Shown here: positions 15,083-22,765 of the stretch, piece by piece
Layout of the letters: each line of letters opens with the position of its first letter
Position numbering within the stretch: the stretch's first letter is position 1
From: Defluviitaleaceae bacterium
Lineage (GTDB): Bacteria > Bacillota_I > Bacilli_A > MOL361 > Turicibacteraceae
DNA: 34,417 bases
Reading direction: 5' to 3'
Assembly (NCBI GenBank): GCA_009778135.1
Contig: WRKJ01000088.1
Coordinates: 1 to 34,417, forward strand
The notes under the pieces: model-generated
Told to the model about the DNA's origin: nothing
The model's input: only the letters and a program-made list of their open reading frames with translations
Databases searched by the model: none
Program-made: the position numbers and the translations under genes

Positions 15083-16767
15083 CAGATGTGAAGCTAAAGC
15101 CATTACCCATCGGTGTTGAGTTCTTCGATGACATGATTGAAAAAGGGTATTATTATGTTGATAAAACACGATTAATCAAAGATTTGCTGGATACAGGTGG
15201 TGCAGTAAATTTATTTACACGACCAAGAAGATTTGGAAAATCACTAAATATAAGTATGTTACAACATTTTTTTGACAATCTTATGGCAGATAAGGCATCT
15301 ATTTTTGATGGCTTGAACATTTCACAGACAGGTGACTTTTATTTATCCCATCAAAATAAGTATCCTGTGATTAAGATCGGGCTTAAAGATGCTGAATCCT
15401 CTCATTTTAAAGGTGCATTGAAGCGGCTAACAATAGAAATTGCAAACGAGTATGATAGGCATGCGTATTTACTTGAAAGTTCCAAACTTAGGGATAGGGA
15501 AAAGAAAATTTTTGAAAAATTTCTTGACAAAGAAATGCCACTAGAAGATTATCTGGATAGTTTAAAATTTTTGTCTACTTGTTTAGAAAAGCATTATGGG
15601 GAGAAAGTAATTATTTTAATTGATGAATATGATGTTCCTTTGGAAAAATCCTATTTTGAAGGTTATTATCCTGAAATGGTTCAGTTTATTCGTGGCTTCT
15701 TTTCCTCAGCATTGAAAACAAATAAAAGTCTTCACTTTGCGGTTCTTACAGGTTGTTTAAGAGTAAGCAAAGAAAGTATTTTTACAGGGCTGAATAATCT
15801 AAATATTGTGTCAATTTTAAATGATGGATTTGGTGAATACTATGGCTTTACAGAGTTAGAAGTAGCAGAGATGTTAAAGTATTATGGACTAGAAGAAAAA
15901 GCAGAAGAAATGCGTGACTGGTATAATGGTTATTTGTTTGGTGAAACAACTGTCTACAACCCTTGGAGTGGAATCAAATATTTATATGATATCGTTCATA
16001 ATAAAATGAAATTTCCTTCCTCTCACTGGTCCAATACAAGTTCAAATTCTATTATCAAAGATTTGATTAAAATATCTGACAATACTGTAAAAGAAGAAAT
16101 TGAGCAGTTAATCGCAGGACAGACCATTACAAAACCAATTGTAGAAGATATTGTCTATGCTGATATCACAAAGACCATGGATAATTTATGGAGTTTCTTA
16201 TTCTTCACAGGTTACTTAAAAAAGATCTCAAAAACACAAATTGATGTCCAAAATTACCTTGAGCTTGCGATTCCAAATAAGGAAATTCAATATATCTATC
16301 AGCGCCAAATTAGAGAATGGTTTGATGAAAAGGTTAAAATGACTGATTTAACAACCATGTATACTGCTATTTTAAATGGTGATACACAGATTTTCCAAAA
16401 TGAATTAACTAGGATGTTGAAAGATACTATTAGCTATTTTGATAGTAAGGAAGCTTTTTATCATGGCTTTCTAACAGCGGTGATGGCAACAATGGGAGAT
16501 TATAAAACTCAATCAAATCGTGAATCTGGGAATGGTCGAGCGGATATTTTCCTTAAACCTGTTTCAATTAGACAACCTGCTGTGATGATTGAGGTAAAGG
16601 TTGCTGGTGTTGCCAAGGATTTAGCAAAGAAAGGTGATGAAGCATTAGCTCAAATTGAAGAAAAGAAATATGATGATGAGTTGCAAAGAGAAGGTTACAC
16701 CCATGTGATTAAATATGGGATTGCATTCTATCGAAAAGATTGTGAAGTTAAATTGTATGGACAATAA
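15079..16767 (+). CDS. AAA-ATPase-like / PD-(D/E)XK nuclease-like protein
   Basis: 562 residues starting with GTG that overlaps the previous stop. The N-terminal AAA-ATPase-like domain (PF09820 type) has FTRPRRFGKS at about 46-55 as Walker A and VIILIDEYD at 177-185 as Walker B. The C-terminal part is a PD-(D/E)XK-type domain with D489, E505 and K507 (GRADIF and IEVKV). This architecture is widespread and multi-copy in anaerobic Bacillota and Bacteroidota; its function is unproved and transfer is common. The gene appears more A/T-rich than the neighbouring genes, consistent with acquisition. Terminator immediately follows. Confidence 0.85.
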   Translation: MTDVKLKPLPIGVEFFDDMIEKGYYYVDKTRLIKDLLDTGGAVNLFTRPRRFGKSLNISMLQHFFDNLMADKASIFDGLNISQTGDFYLSHQNKYPVIKIGLKDAESSHFKGALKRLTIEIANEYDRHAYLLESSKLRDREKKIFEKFLDKEMPLEDYLDSLKFLSTCLEKHYGEKVIILIDEYDVPLEKSYFEGYYPEMVQFIRGFFSSALKTNKSLHFAVLTGCLRVSKESIFTGLNNLNIVSILNDGFGEYYGFTELEVAEMLKYYGLEEKAEEMRDWYNGYLFGETTVYNPWSGIKYLYDIVHNKMKFPSSHWSNTSSNSIIKDLIKISDNTVKEEIEQLIAGQTITKPIVEDIVYADITKTMDNLWSFLFFTGYLKKISKTQIDVQNYLELAIPNKEIQYIYQRQIREWFDEKVKMTDLTTMYTAILNGDTQIFQNELTRMLKDTISYFDSKEAFYHGFLTAVMATMGDYKTQSNRESGNGRADIFLKPVSIRQPAVMIEVKVAGVAKDLAKKGDEALAQIEEKKYDDELQREGYTHVIKYGIAFYRKDCEVKLYGQ

Positions 16768-16774
16768 ATTGGCT

Positions 16775-16797
16775 GACACCCTTGTGGTGTCTTTTTT
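16775..16797 (+). terminator. Terminator after the AAA/PD-(D/E)XK gene
   Basis: GACACC (16775-16780), CTTGT loop, GGTGTC (16786-16791), TTTTTT (16792-16797). Confidence 0.9.
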
Positions 16798-16928
16798 ATG
16801 AGCCTTAGAAGACAAATAAAAAACCATCTTCATCCAGATCTTCATTAAAATATGTTGTAGATGTAGCAATGCCTTCTCTAATTAATCGCTTTTTTATCTT
16901 TTTATCAACCCCTCTTTCATGTTATTTG

Positions 16929-16957
16929 TTGCTTTTTTTTACTTAATATGATATAAT
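16929..16957 (+). promoter_or_regulatory. Extended -10 promoter of the two-peptide operon
   Basis: TTGCTT (16929-16934), 17-nt spacer ending in TGA, then TATAAT (16952-16957). The TGnTATAAT extended -10 makes this a strong promoter despite a weak -35. Confidence 0.75.
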
Positions 16958-17017
16958 TTTTAGATAATTGTATGACAATACGATTATTAAACCCATTCTA
17001 AAAGAAGGTGACTTTCA

Positions 17018-17110
17018 ATGTTTGATTCTATTCTTTCCTCTGTTAATTCTTTTCTTTCTACAGCAATTACTTTTCTTGAAGTGCTCAGAATTGCAATTCG
17101 TTTCATGTAG
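17018..17110 (+). CDS. Micro-peptide 1, 30 aa, hydrophobic/amphipathic
   Basis: ATG 17018 has AAGGTG at 17005-17010 with 7-nt spacing; stop TAG 17108-17110. The peptide begins MFDSILSSVNSFLSTAITFL and ends EVLRIAIRFM. It has no leader, no Cys and a net charge near zero, and could form one amphipathic or membrane helix. The gene lies between an extended -10 promoter and a second micro-peptide and terminator, so this is probably a real mini-operon. Candidates are phenol-soluble-modulin-like peptides, leaderless bacteriocins, type I toxins or signalling peptides. No family can be assigned. Confidence 0.65.
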   Translation: MFDSILSSVNSFLSTAITFLEVLRIAIRFM

Positions 17111-17113
17111 TAA

Positions 17114-17139
17114 GATAAACAATACCCCTGTTGTTTATC
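17114..17139 (+). other. Hairpin between the two micro-peptide genes
   Basis: GATAAACA (17114-17121), 10-nt loop, TGTTTATC (17132-17139), a perfect 8-bp stem 3 nt after the stop of peptide 1, with no T-tract. It may set the expression ratio or stability of the two parts. Confidence 0.6.
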
Positions 17140-17221
17140 ATGAAGTTTAATGAATATTTGCACTTTCTTATGATCTTAAGCCACTAAGACTGTGCAACTT
17201 CGTTTAAGAGAGGTGACACTG

Positions 17222-17296
17222 ATGAATAATTTCTTTATTACCATTATTGACGGATTACTTTCTGCTTTACGCTTCATCCAAGGCGTAATCAATTAG
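17222..17296 (+). CDS. Micro-peptide 2, 24 aa, amphipathic
   Basis: ATG 17222 has GAGAGGTG at 17208-17215 with 6-nt spacing; stop TAG 17294-17296. The peptide begins MNNFFITIIDGLLSALRFIQ and ends GVIN. One Asp and one Arg on an otherwise hydrophobic helix give net charge near zero, with spacing that looks like a membrane-active amphipathic helix in the manner of staphylococcal PSM-alpha or delta-toxin. It is distinct in sequence from peptide 1 but similar in style. Alternative identities are a type I toxin or a quorum signal. Confidence 0.7.
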   Translation: MNNFFITIIDGLLSALRFIQGVIN

Positions 17297-17340
17297 TCTT
17301 TTGTAAAAGTAGCACGATCTGTTGGAAAACAATTGATTGA

Positions 17341-17374
17341 GAGCCTCACTTACCCAAGTGACAAGGCTCTTTTT
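17341..17374 (+). terminator. Terminator of the two-peptide operon
   Basis: GAGCCT-CACTT (17341-17351), ACCC loop, AAGTG-ACA-AGGCTC (17356-17369), TTTTT (17370-17374). The T-run overlaps the stop codon of the convergent 151-aa gene. Confidence 0.9.
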
Positions 17375-17828
17375 ATATGTTGTCTTTTTCCCTTTCAACC
17401 CGTCTTAACACCTCACCTATTATTGTATCTTTGTAAACAAGCCTGTACTCCACATATTGATGTTCGGGATCCTTACATACCTCTAAACAATCCGCTTTGA
17501 ATATGGTTTCTATTTCTTGCTGAAACGAATCCAGTTGTTTATCAATTTTTCCAATCCCAGTTTTGATAAAACGGCATAATAACCATATCAATCCATTATA
17601 ATCCTCCTCAATCTTATAATGGATTTCGATAGAAAATTCAACATGCATGACTTTTTTCGTTTTACCATTTAATCTTTTTTTCGTCACTTCTCGTGTTTCA
17701 TAAAGTTTGTTACCTTGTATCATATATTGGATCTTCTTCTTGATGTTTTTGCTTCTTCGATACTTTCTCAATTGATAAGTAGACAAACTCTTTTTGAGAA
17801 CAACACTTTTAAACCTCTTCCTAAACAT
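17373..17828 (-). CDS. Unknown protein, 151 aa, convergent with micro-peptides
   Basis: ATG 17826-17828 has GGTGA 9 nt upstream; ATG at 17835-17837 is also possible. The first 35 residues are very basic (FRKRFKSVVLKKS and RKYRRSKNIKKK), followed by a strand-rich region with HVEFSIEIHYKIEEDYNG, a hydrophobic helix LIWLLCRFIK and a charged C-terminal helix. It has no signal peptide. It has its own strong promoter and converges on the peptide operon, overlapping its terminator. A regulator or self-protection role for the peptides is only suggested by position. No family is recognised. Confidence 0.65.
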   Translation of the reverse strand: MFRKRFKSVVLKKSLSTYQLRKYRRSKNIKKKIQYMIQGNKLYETREVTKKRLNGKTKKVMHVEFSIEIHYKIEEDYNGLIWLLCRFIKTGIGKIDKQLDSFQQEIETIFKADCLEVCKDPEHQYVEYRLVYKDTIIGEVLRRVEREKDNI

Positions 17829-17905
17829 GATTATCATTCACCATACCCATCTGATCTTTTCTATGCAGCGTCGATACTGCCTCATTTAATCGTTTATTTC
17901 TGTCT

Positions 17906-17934
17906 ATTATGTACTATTTTCGACCCAGTGTCAA
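17906..17934 (-). promoter_or_regulatory. Strong promoter of the 151-aa gene
   Basis: Minus strand TTGACA (17929-17934), 17-nt spacer, CATAAT (17906-17911). Confidence 0.8.
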
Positions 17935-17987
17935 TATTAAATCCGTTTCGCTAATCTTAGAATTAAAATTACATCAAAATTTTAATC

Positions 17988-18022
17988 TTGACATACAGAT
18001 GTCCGATCAAATATGGTATACT
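17988..18022 (+). promoter_or_regulatory. uvrA promoter with dyad
   Basis: TGGTATACT (18014-18022) is an extended -10. A TTGACA at 17988-17993 is 23 nt away, too far for a classical pair. The dyad GACAT-ACAG-ATGTC (17990-18003) overlaps it and does not fit the usual CGAAC-N4-GTTCG LexA box. Confidence 0.55.
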
Positions 18023-18148
18023 ATTAATGAAGCATGAAAATGAAGGCCCTTATTTGAGGGTCGACAAGAAAAATAAGATGAAGCTTTAGCTGCTTGCTTT
18101 TGCAAGTTGATTAAAACTGATGTCTTTAAATGAAAAGTAGGTCGTATA
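18023..18148 (+). other. uvrA leader with small hairpins
   Basis: About 120 nt of leader with GCCCTTATTTGAGGGTC and CTTGC-TTTT-GCAAG (18093-18106). A 20-codon frame starting near 18028 has no ribosome site. Confidence 0.4.
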
Positions 18149-20977
18149 ATGAAACATGAGATTGTCGTTAAAGGGGCGCGTGAGCAAAATCTAAAGAATA
18201 TTGATATTACCATTCCAAGGAATCAGTTTGTCGTTATGACGGGACTGTCAGGTTCAGGAAAGTCATCTTTGGCTTTTGAAACCATTTATAAAGAGGGACA
18301 GCGTCGTTACGTAGAAAGTTTGTCTGCTTATGCCCGTCAGTTTTTAGGAAATATGGAGAAACCTGATGTGGATTCAATTGAAGGCTTGTCACCAGCCATC
18401 TCTATTGATCAAAAGACGACCAACCGGAATCCGCGTTCTACCGTTGGAACAGTCACGGAAATTTATGATTATTTAAGGTTGCTATTTGCGAGAATTGGAC
18501 GTCCTGTTTGTCCCACACATAGCATTGAAATTCAGGCCACTTCTGCAACACAAATGGTTGATCGACTGCTTGCTTATCCCGAACGGACAAAAATGCAAAT
18601 TTTAGCACCCGTTGTGAGTGGGGCAAAAGGAACTCATGTGAAGGTATTTGAAAAATTACGCAATGATGGTTATGTTCGCGTCCGTATCAATAAAGAAAAT
18701 TATGACTTAGAAGACGTACCCAAGCTTGAAAAAAATAAGAAGCATTCTATTGAAGTCGTCGTCGATCGCATTGCGTTAAAAGAAGGCATCCGTAGTCGTT
18801 TATCTGACTCGATCGAGACATCTTTAAAACTAGGCGAAGGAAAAGTCATCGTCTTGGTTGGTGAAGATGAATTGGTGTTTAGCGAACATTTCGCTTGTCC
18901 TCACTGTGATTTTTCTGTCGGAAAATTAGAACCTCGAATGTTTTCGTTCAACTCGCCATTCGGAGCTTGTTCATGTTGTAGTGGGCTTGGTGTCGAAAAA
19001 GAGATCGATATTGACCGTGTGATTGCTGATCCAAGCAAATCCATTAATGAAGGTGCCATTAAAGGTTGGGATAATCCGCATGCTTATCAGCGAAAGATGC
19101 TTGATACGACTTGTGCCCACTATGCGATTGATTTGGATCGACCCTTTGAACTGTTAACCAAAAAAGAACAAGATACTGTGTTATACGGTAGCGATGATGA
19201 GATTTTCTTTAAACTCGTTTCAGATAATGGTGCAGTCCATGAAAAAGTAGATTTTTACGAAGGTGTCATTGGAAATCTAGAACGTCGTTACTTGGAAACA
19301 AGCTCTTCTTATATTCGAGAATGGATTGAAGGCATGATGTCGGAGCGTTTATGTCGAGAATGTGGAGGGAAACGACTTTCAATCGCAGCTCGTTCTATTT
19401 TAATTAACGGGATGAATATTTCTCGTTTTACTGATATGTCGATCAAAGAAGCCCATACTGCCACTGATGGCTTGTCTTTGACAGAAAAAGAAGCACTTAT
19501 TGCTAATTTGGTTTTAAAAGAAATTAAAGAAAGGTTATCTTTCTTGATCAATGTCGGACTTGACTATTTAACACTTGACCGTTCAGCCGGCACCCTTTCA
19601 GGTGGAGAGTCTCAACGGATTCGCTTAGCGACTCAAATTGGATCTAGGTTGTCAGGTGTGCTCTATGTCTTGGATGAACCGTCTATCGGTTTGCATCAAC
19701 GAGACAATGATCGACTCATCGAAACATTAAAATCCATGCGAGATTTAGGCAACACCCTTATTGTTGTTGAACATGATGAAGACACGATGCTTGCTTGTGA
19801 CCATTTGATTGATATTGGACCACGTGCTGGTATCCATGGTGGTGAAATCGTGGCGCAAGGGACACCAGGAGAAGTCATGCAAGATGACCGTTCTCTTACT
19901 GGAAGATATCTTGCAGGAAAAGAACAAATTTTCTTACCAGATGAGCGTAAGCAAGGAAATGGCAACTTTATTAAAGTGGTTGGGGCAAAAGAAAATAATT
20001 TAAAAAATGTGACATTGAAATTACCGATGGGCGTGTTAAATGTCATTAGCGGTGTTTCTGGATCAGGGAAATCAACGTTGATTAATCAAGTCCTTTATCC
20101 TGCTTTTGCATCGAAGCTTTATCGATTAAAAGCAAAACCTGGTCGTCATAAAACCATCCAAGGTGAAGAACATGTCGAACGGATGATTAACATTGATCAA
20201 TCACCGATTGGACGTACACCACGATCCAATCCCGCTACTTATACAGGTGTATTTGATGACATTCGTGACCTTTTCGCTGCAACCAATGAAGCAAAAGTCA
20301 AAGGCTATGCAAAAGGACGGTTTTCTTTCAACGTAAAAGGTGGTCGCTGTGGTGCATGTAACGGAGACGGTGTGCTCAAAATTGAAATGCATTTCTTACC
20401 AGATGTTTATGTGGAATGCGAGGAGTGTAAAGGGAGTCGTTATAACAAAGAGACCCTTGAAGTGAAATATCGTGATAAAAACATCGCTGATGTGTTGAAA
20501 ATGACAGCAGCTGAAGCACTCGATTTCTTCCAAAACCACCCGAAAATCGCTCGTAAATTGCAGACCATTGTTGATGTTGGACTTGATTATATTCACCTTG
20601 GACAGCCAGCATCTACGTTATCAGGTGGCGAAGCACAAAGGGTAAAATTAGCAGCAGAGTTGCATCGTAAAATCACCGACAAAACTGTTTATATTTTAGA
20701 CGAACCGACAACTGGCTTACATGTTGATGACGTAAAGCGATTCATTAAAGTCATTGAGCGCATGGTTGAAGAAGGTGCCACGATTATCATCATTGAGCAC
20801 AATCTTGATGTCATCAAAATGGCTGATTATGTCGTTGATTTAGGTCCGGAAGGTGGCAATGGTGGCGGTATGATCATCGCTCAAGGAACACCAGAAGAAG
20901 TATCGGAAGTACAAGAGAGTTACACAGGGAAGTATTTGAAAAAGCTACTAGAACGTGATCGCGAGAGACAAAAATAA
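18149..20977 (+). CDS. uvrA: UvrA, excinuclease ABC subunit A
   Basis: 942 residues, the normal length. DNA-damage recognition ATPase of nucleotide excision repair, working with UvrB and UvrC. Two ABC ATPase halves: Walker [11 protein letters not shown] at 31-40 and GVSGSGKST starting at 635; signature motifs [13 protein letters not shown] and [13 protein letters not shown]; Walker [12 protein letters not shown] and [10 protein letters not shown]. Zinc fingers are seen at C250-x-x-C (CPHCDFSVG) and C734-x-x-C (CGACNGDG, with CEECKG). The insertion domain lies in the first half. A clear RBS is weak (TAGGT). uvrB is not adjacent, unlike most Bacillota where uvrBA are joined. Own promoter and terminator. 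Confidence 0.98.
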   Translation: MKHEIVVKGAREQNLKNIDITIPRNQFVVMTGLSGSGKSSLAFETIYKEGQRRYVESLSAYARQFLGNMEKPDVDSIEGLSPAISIDQKTTNRNPRSTVGTVTEIYDYLRLLFARIGRPVCPTHSIEIQATSATQMVDRLLAYPERTKMQILAPVVSGAKGTHVKVFEKLRNDGYVRVRINKENYDLEDVPKLEKNKKHSIEVVVDRIALKEGIRSRLSDSIETSLKLGEGKVIVLVGEDELVFSEHFACPHCDFSVGKLEPRMFSFNSPFGACSCCSGLGVEKEIDIDRVIADPSKSINEGAIKGWDNPHAYQRKMLDTTCAHYAIDLDRPFELLTKKEQDTVLYGSDDEIFFKLVSDNGAVHEKVDFYEGVIGNLERRYLETSSSYIREWIEGMMSERLCRECGGKRLSIAARSILINGMNISRFTDMSIKEAHTATDGLSLTEKEALIANLVLKEIKERLSFLINVGLDYLTLDRSAGTLSGGESQRIRLATQIGSRLSGVLYVLDEPSIGLHQRDNDRLIETLKSMRDLGNTLIVVEHDEDTMLACDHLIDIGPRAGIHGGEIVAQGTPGEVMQDDRSLTGRYLAGKEQIFLPDERKQGNGNFIKVVGAKENNLKNVTLKLPMGVLNVISGVSGSGKSTLINQVLYPAFASKLYRLKAKPGRHKTIQGEEHVERMINIDQSPIGRTPRSNPATYTGVFDDIRDLFAATNEAKVKGYAKGRFSFNVKGGRCGACNGDGVLKIEMHFLPDVYVECEECKGSRYNKETLEVKYRDKNIADVLKMTAAEALDFFQNHPKIARKLQTIVDVGLDYIHLGQPASTLSGGEAQRVKLAAELHRKITDKTVYILDEPTTGLHVDDVKRFIKVIERMVEEGATIIIIEHNLDVIKMADYVVDLGPEGGNGGGMIIAQGTPEEVSEVQESYTGKYLKKLLERDRERQK

Positions 20978-20986
20978 GCCATGTGA

Positions 20987-21011
20987 AAAGGAGCCACTAA
21001 GCTCCTTTTTT
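20987..21011 (+). terminator. uvrA terminator
   Basis: GGAGC (20990-20994), CACTAA loop, GCTCC (21001-21005), TTTTTT (21006-21011). Confidence 0.9.
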
Positions 21012-21098
21012 ACTATTTTTAATATGATTATCATCATATATTTCAAAATAAATCATCATCAGTTTCCTAATTCAATTGTACGCCGTTACATTTTTAGG

Positions 21099-21293
21099 TC
21101 ATAATCCCAATTGTTCATCCAAGTCATCAAAAGCATTTTGTAAAGTTTCGATATGGTACTGCTCATACATCTCATAAATATATGGAATTAGATTTTTTTG
21201 CTTAAGTAAATGCATGACATCAGAACCTTTTAAATCCCGATAATGTGCATAAGTTTCAATAAGCAAAAGAAAGAAATCACTTTGCTTAGACAT
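21099..21293 (-). CDS. DUF3791-family small protein
   Basis: 64 residues. The pattern (FFLLLIETYAHYRDLKGSDVMHLLKQKNLIPYI...YHIETLQNAFDDLDEQLG) matches DUF3791, an all-helical family found with DUF3990 genes. It overlaps the preceding gene by 8 nt, with GGGGG 7 nt upstream of ATG, which implies coupled translation. An antitoxin or chaperone role is inferred from gene order only. Confidence 0.75.
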   Translation of the reverse strand: MSKQSDFFLLLIETYAHYRDLKGSDVMHLLKQKNLIPYIYEMYEQYHIETLQNAFDDLDEQLGL

Positions 21294-21510
21294 GAATATC
21301 CCCCCTTTTAGCAGTTACATACTCTTCATATAGCGCTTCGGGAGAAAGCCACCAATATTTCGTTTCTTCTATTTCTAATAGTTGATACGTTTCAGATTGA
21401 TAAAAATCCAGAATGGCATCTAGCTCTGAAATATTTTCGTTTTCAATAATCAGGCGAATGACCTTCTTAACAATAAGATACACAAAGGTATGAAATTTTT
21501 TCTTCGACAC
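21286..21510 (-). CDS. Small protein of the DUF3990 cassette
   Basis: 74 residues from GTG 21508-21510, 8 nt after GGAGG that lies inside the end of the DUF3990 gene. It has a helical N-terminus, then FYQSETYQLLEIEETKYWWLSPEALYEEY, a pattern I associate with small proteins encoded between DUF3990 and DUF3791 genes. It is cytoplasmic. It may be a second antitoxin component or an adaptor. Confidence 0.65.
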   Translation of the reverse strand: MSKKKFHTFVYLIVKKVIRLIIENENISELDAILDFYQSETYQLLEIEETKYWWLSPEALYEEYVTAKRGDIHV

Positions 21511-22002
21511 TCACACCACCTCCAACGATTCTAGAAATCGAAGATACATTATACTTAAAGGTGATTTGAAAACAATTTGATCTTTTAGAATCTCATATTT
21601 AAGACGTCTAATAGCTTCTTCTTTATTAATGATTCCATCTTCGTATAGTAAAAAAGTCTCTTGGATATTATCATCAGCAACAGGTCCAATTACGATATCA
21701 TATCGATCATTGGACTGCTCGTGCTGTCTTCTGTTTTTTTCAACATAATCAAACCACTCATCAATTTTTCCTTGAAAATCTTTAACTTTCAACTCAGAAA
21801 ATGCTGAAATATCTAAGTCATAAACATTAATCGTCTTTGTTCCTTGACCTTTACTTCTAGCAAAAACAAGATGGGTAAATCTTCTTGCTTGCTCTTCAGA
21901 TGTCGTTGTATAAAATCCTTTACCAAAATCCATTTTGCTTCTTTTTGAAAATGTTGGGTCTGGCTGCTCAATTATTTGATTACTTCCATGATAAAGTCTC
22001 AT
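21511..22002 (-). CDS. DUF3990-family protein, ADP-ribosyltransferase-like
   Basis: 163 residues from ATG 22000-22002, with GAGGTG 6 nt upstream; an earlier GTG at 22011 lacks support. Signature LYHGSN...LDFGKGFYTTTSEEQARRF-type start (here LYHGSNQIIEQP and MDFGKGFYTTTS), and YDIVIGPVADD in the middle. DUF3990 belongs by fold to the ADP-ribosyltransferase group (H-G and Y/T-x-S-type core), so the protein is the likely toxin or effector of this three-gene unit. Catalysis and target are unproved. Confidence 0.8.
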   Translation of the reverse strand: MRLYHGSNQIIEQPDPTFSKRSKMDFGKGFYTTTSEEQARRFTHLVFARSKGQGTKTINVYDLDISAFSELKVKDFQGKIDEWFDYVEKNRRQHEQSNDRYDIVIGPVADDNIQETFLLYEDGIINKEEAIRRLKYEILKDQIVFKSPLSIMYLRFLESLEVV

Positions 22003-22041
22003 ATTTCTCACCTCAACTTAAAGCTGTTCTGCGCTAATACA

Positions 22042-22070
22042 AGTATATCACAGTTAACTGGATATGATAA
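22042..22070 (-). promoter_or_regulatory. Promoter and 10-bp palindrome of the DUF3990 operon
   Basis: Minus strand TTATCA (22065-22070), 17-nt spacer, TATACT (22042-22047) with TGA before it. A perfect palindrome CAGTTAACTG (22051-22060) fills the spacer and is a natural autoregulatory operator. Confidence 0.6.
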
Positions 22071-22198
22071 GCTATTTTTAGGATAACTATAAGAAAGTGC
22101 TAAAAAAAACAGAAAACCATCTCACACCATGCAAGACAGTTCACAATTTACACATTACAAGTTTTAACTTATTTTCAAATGATCACCTTCGTTCTCCT

Positions 22199-22675
22199 TT
22201 ATTCGAAGCTAAAATGAGTCAACTCACGCTCACCAGAAGTTAAAACCATTACTTCCTCTCCATCTTCATCTGATAGAACAACGCGAACTTGAAACATGCC
22301 TTCTACTGGGTAATCAGGGTGTAACAACTCATATAAACTTAGTACCATCCACGTACCATGACGATCAGAATCCGAATCATTGCTTAAAGCATCCCAATCC
22401 CAATTTCTATCCCACTCTAGGTCATTAGGGACTTTAATCCATTCATCACCGTCCTGGTATTCCATCCAAAGATCTGATACGATGACCCACGCCACATCTG
22501 TCCGATTTTGCACCCTTAAATTTATCCACGGTTGATCAGGATGATGTACAGTTGTTCCTGAAAGATTAAAGACAAGATCCCCATAATCTCGCTGAAACAT
22601 CTCCCGAAAATGACATCCTGTTAGCAAACCAATAGAAACCGTTAAAACCAATATGCGACTCATTTTTTTAATCAT
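22199..22675 (-). CDS. Lipoprotein with Ig-like fold
   Basis: 158 residues from ATG 22673-22675; AAGGAG is 12 nt upstream, and two earlier ATGs are possible. The signal peptide ends in the lipobox LLTGC (Cys about 21). The rest is a beta-sandwich-like domain with VHHPDQPWINLRVQNRTDVAWVI and a W/D-rich insertion, resembling bacterial Ig-like domains in lipoproteins of Bacillota. It lies 90 nt downstream of the ABC permease gene and may be the last gene of that operon. Function unknown. Confidence 0.75.
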   Translation of the reverse strand: MIKKMSRILVLTVSIGLLTGCHFREMFQRDYGDLVFNLSGTTVHHPDQPWINLRVQNRTDVAWVIVSDLWMEYQDGDEWIKVPNDLEWDRNWDWDALSNDSDSDRHGTWMVLSLYELLHPDYPVEGMFQVRVVLSDEDGEEVMVLTSGERELTHFSFE

Positions 22676-22765
22676 ACTTAACATACGCTCCTTCATTGTC
22701 TTTTGACATCTTGTAGCCTGAGCAAATTTTGATGATGTCTTTTACGCTCGCCTTCACTTTTCTTA

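Noticed and set aside
16805-16921. 38-codon minus-strand frame with protein-like composition (ends DEDGFLFVF)
   Set aside because: It has no start codon and no ribosome site; it may be a gene fragment but cannot be supported.
17141-17188. 15-aa frame between the two micro-peptides (begins MKFNEYLHFL)
   Set aside because: It lacks a Shine-Dalgarno and starts within the inter-gene hairpin region.
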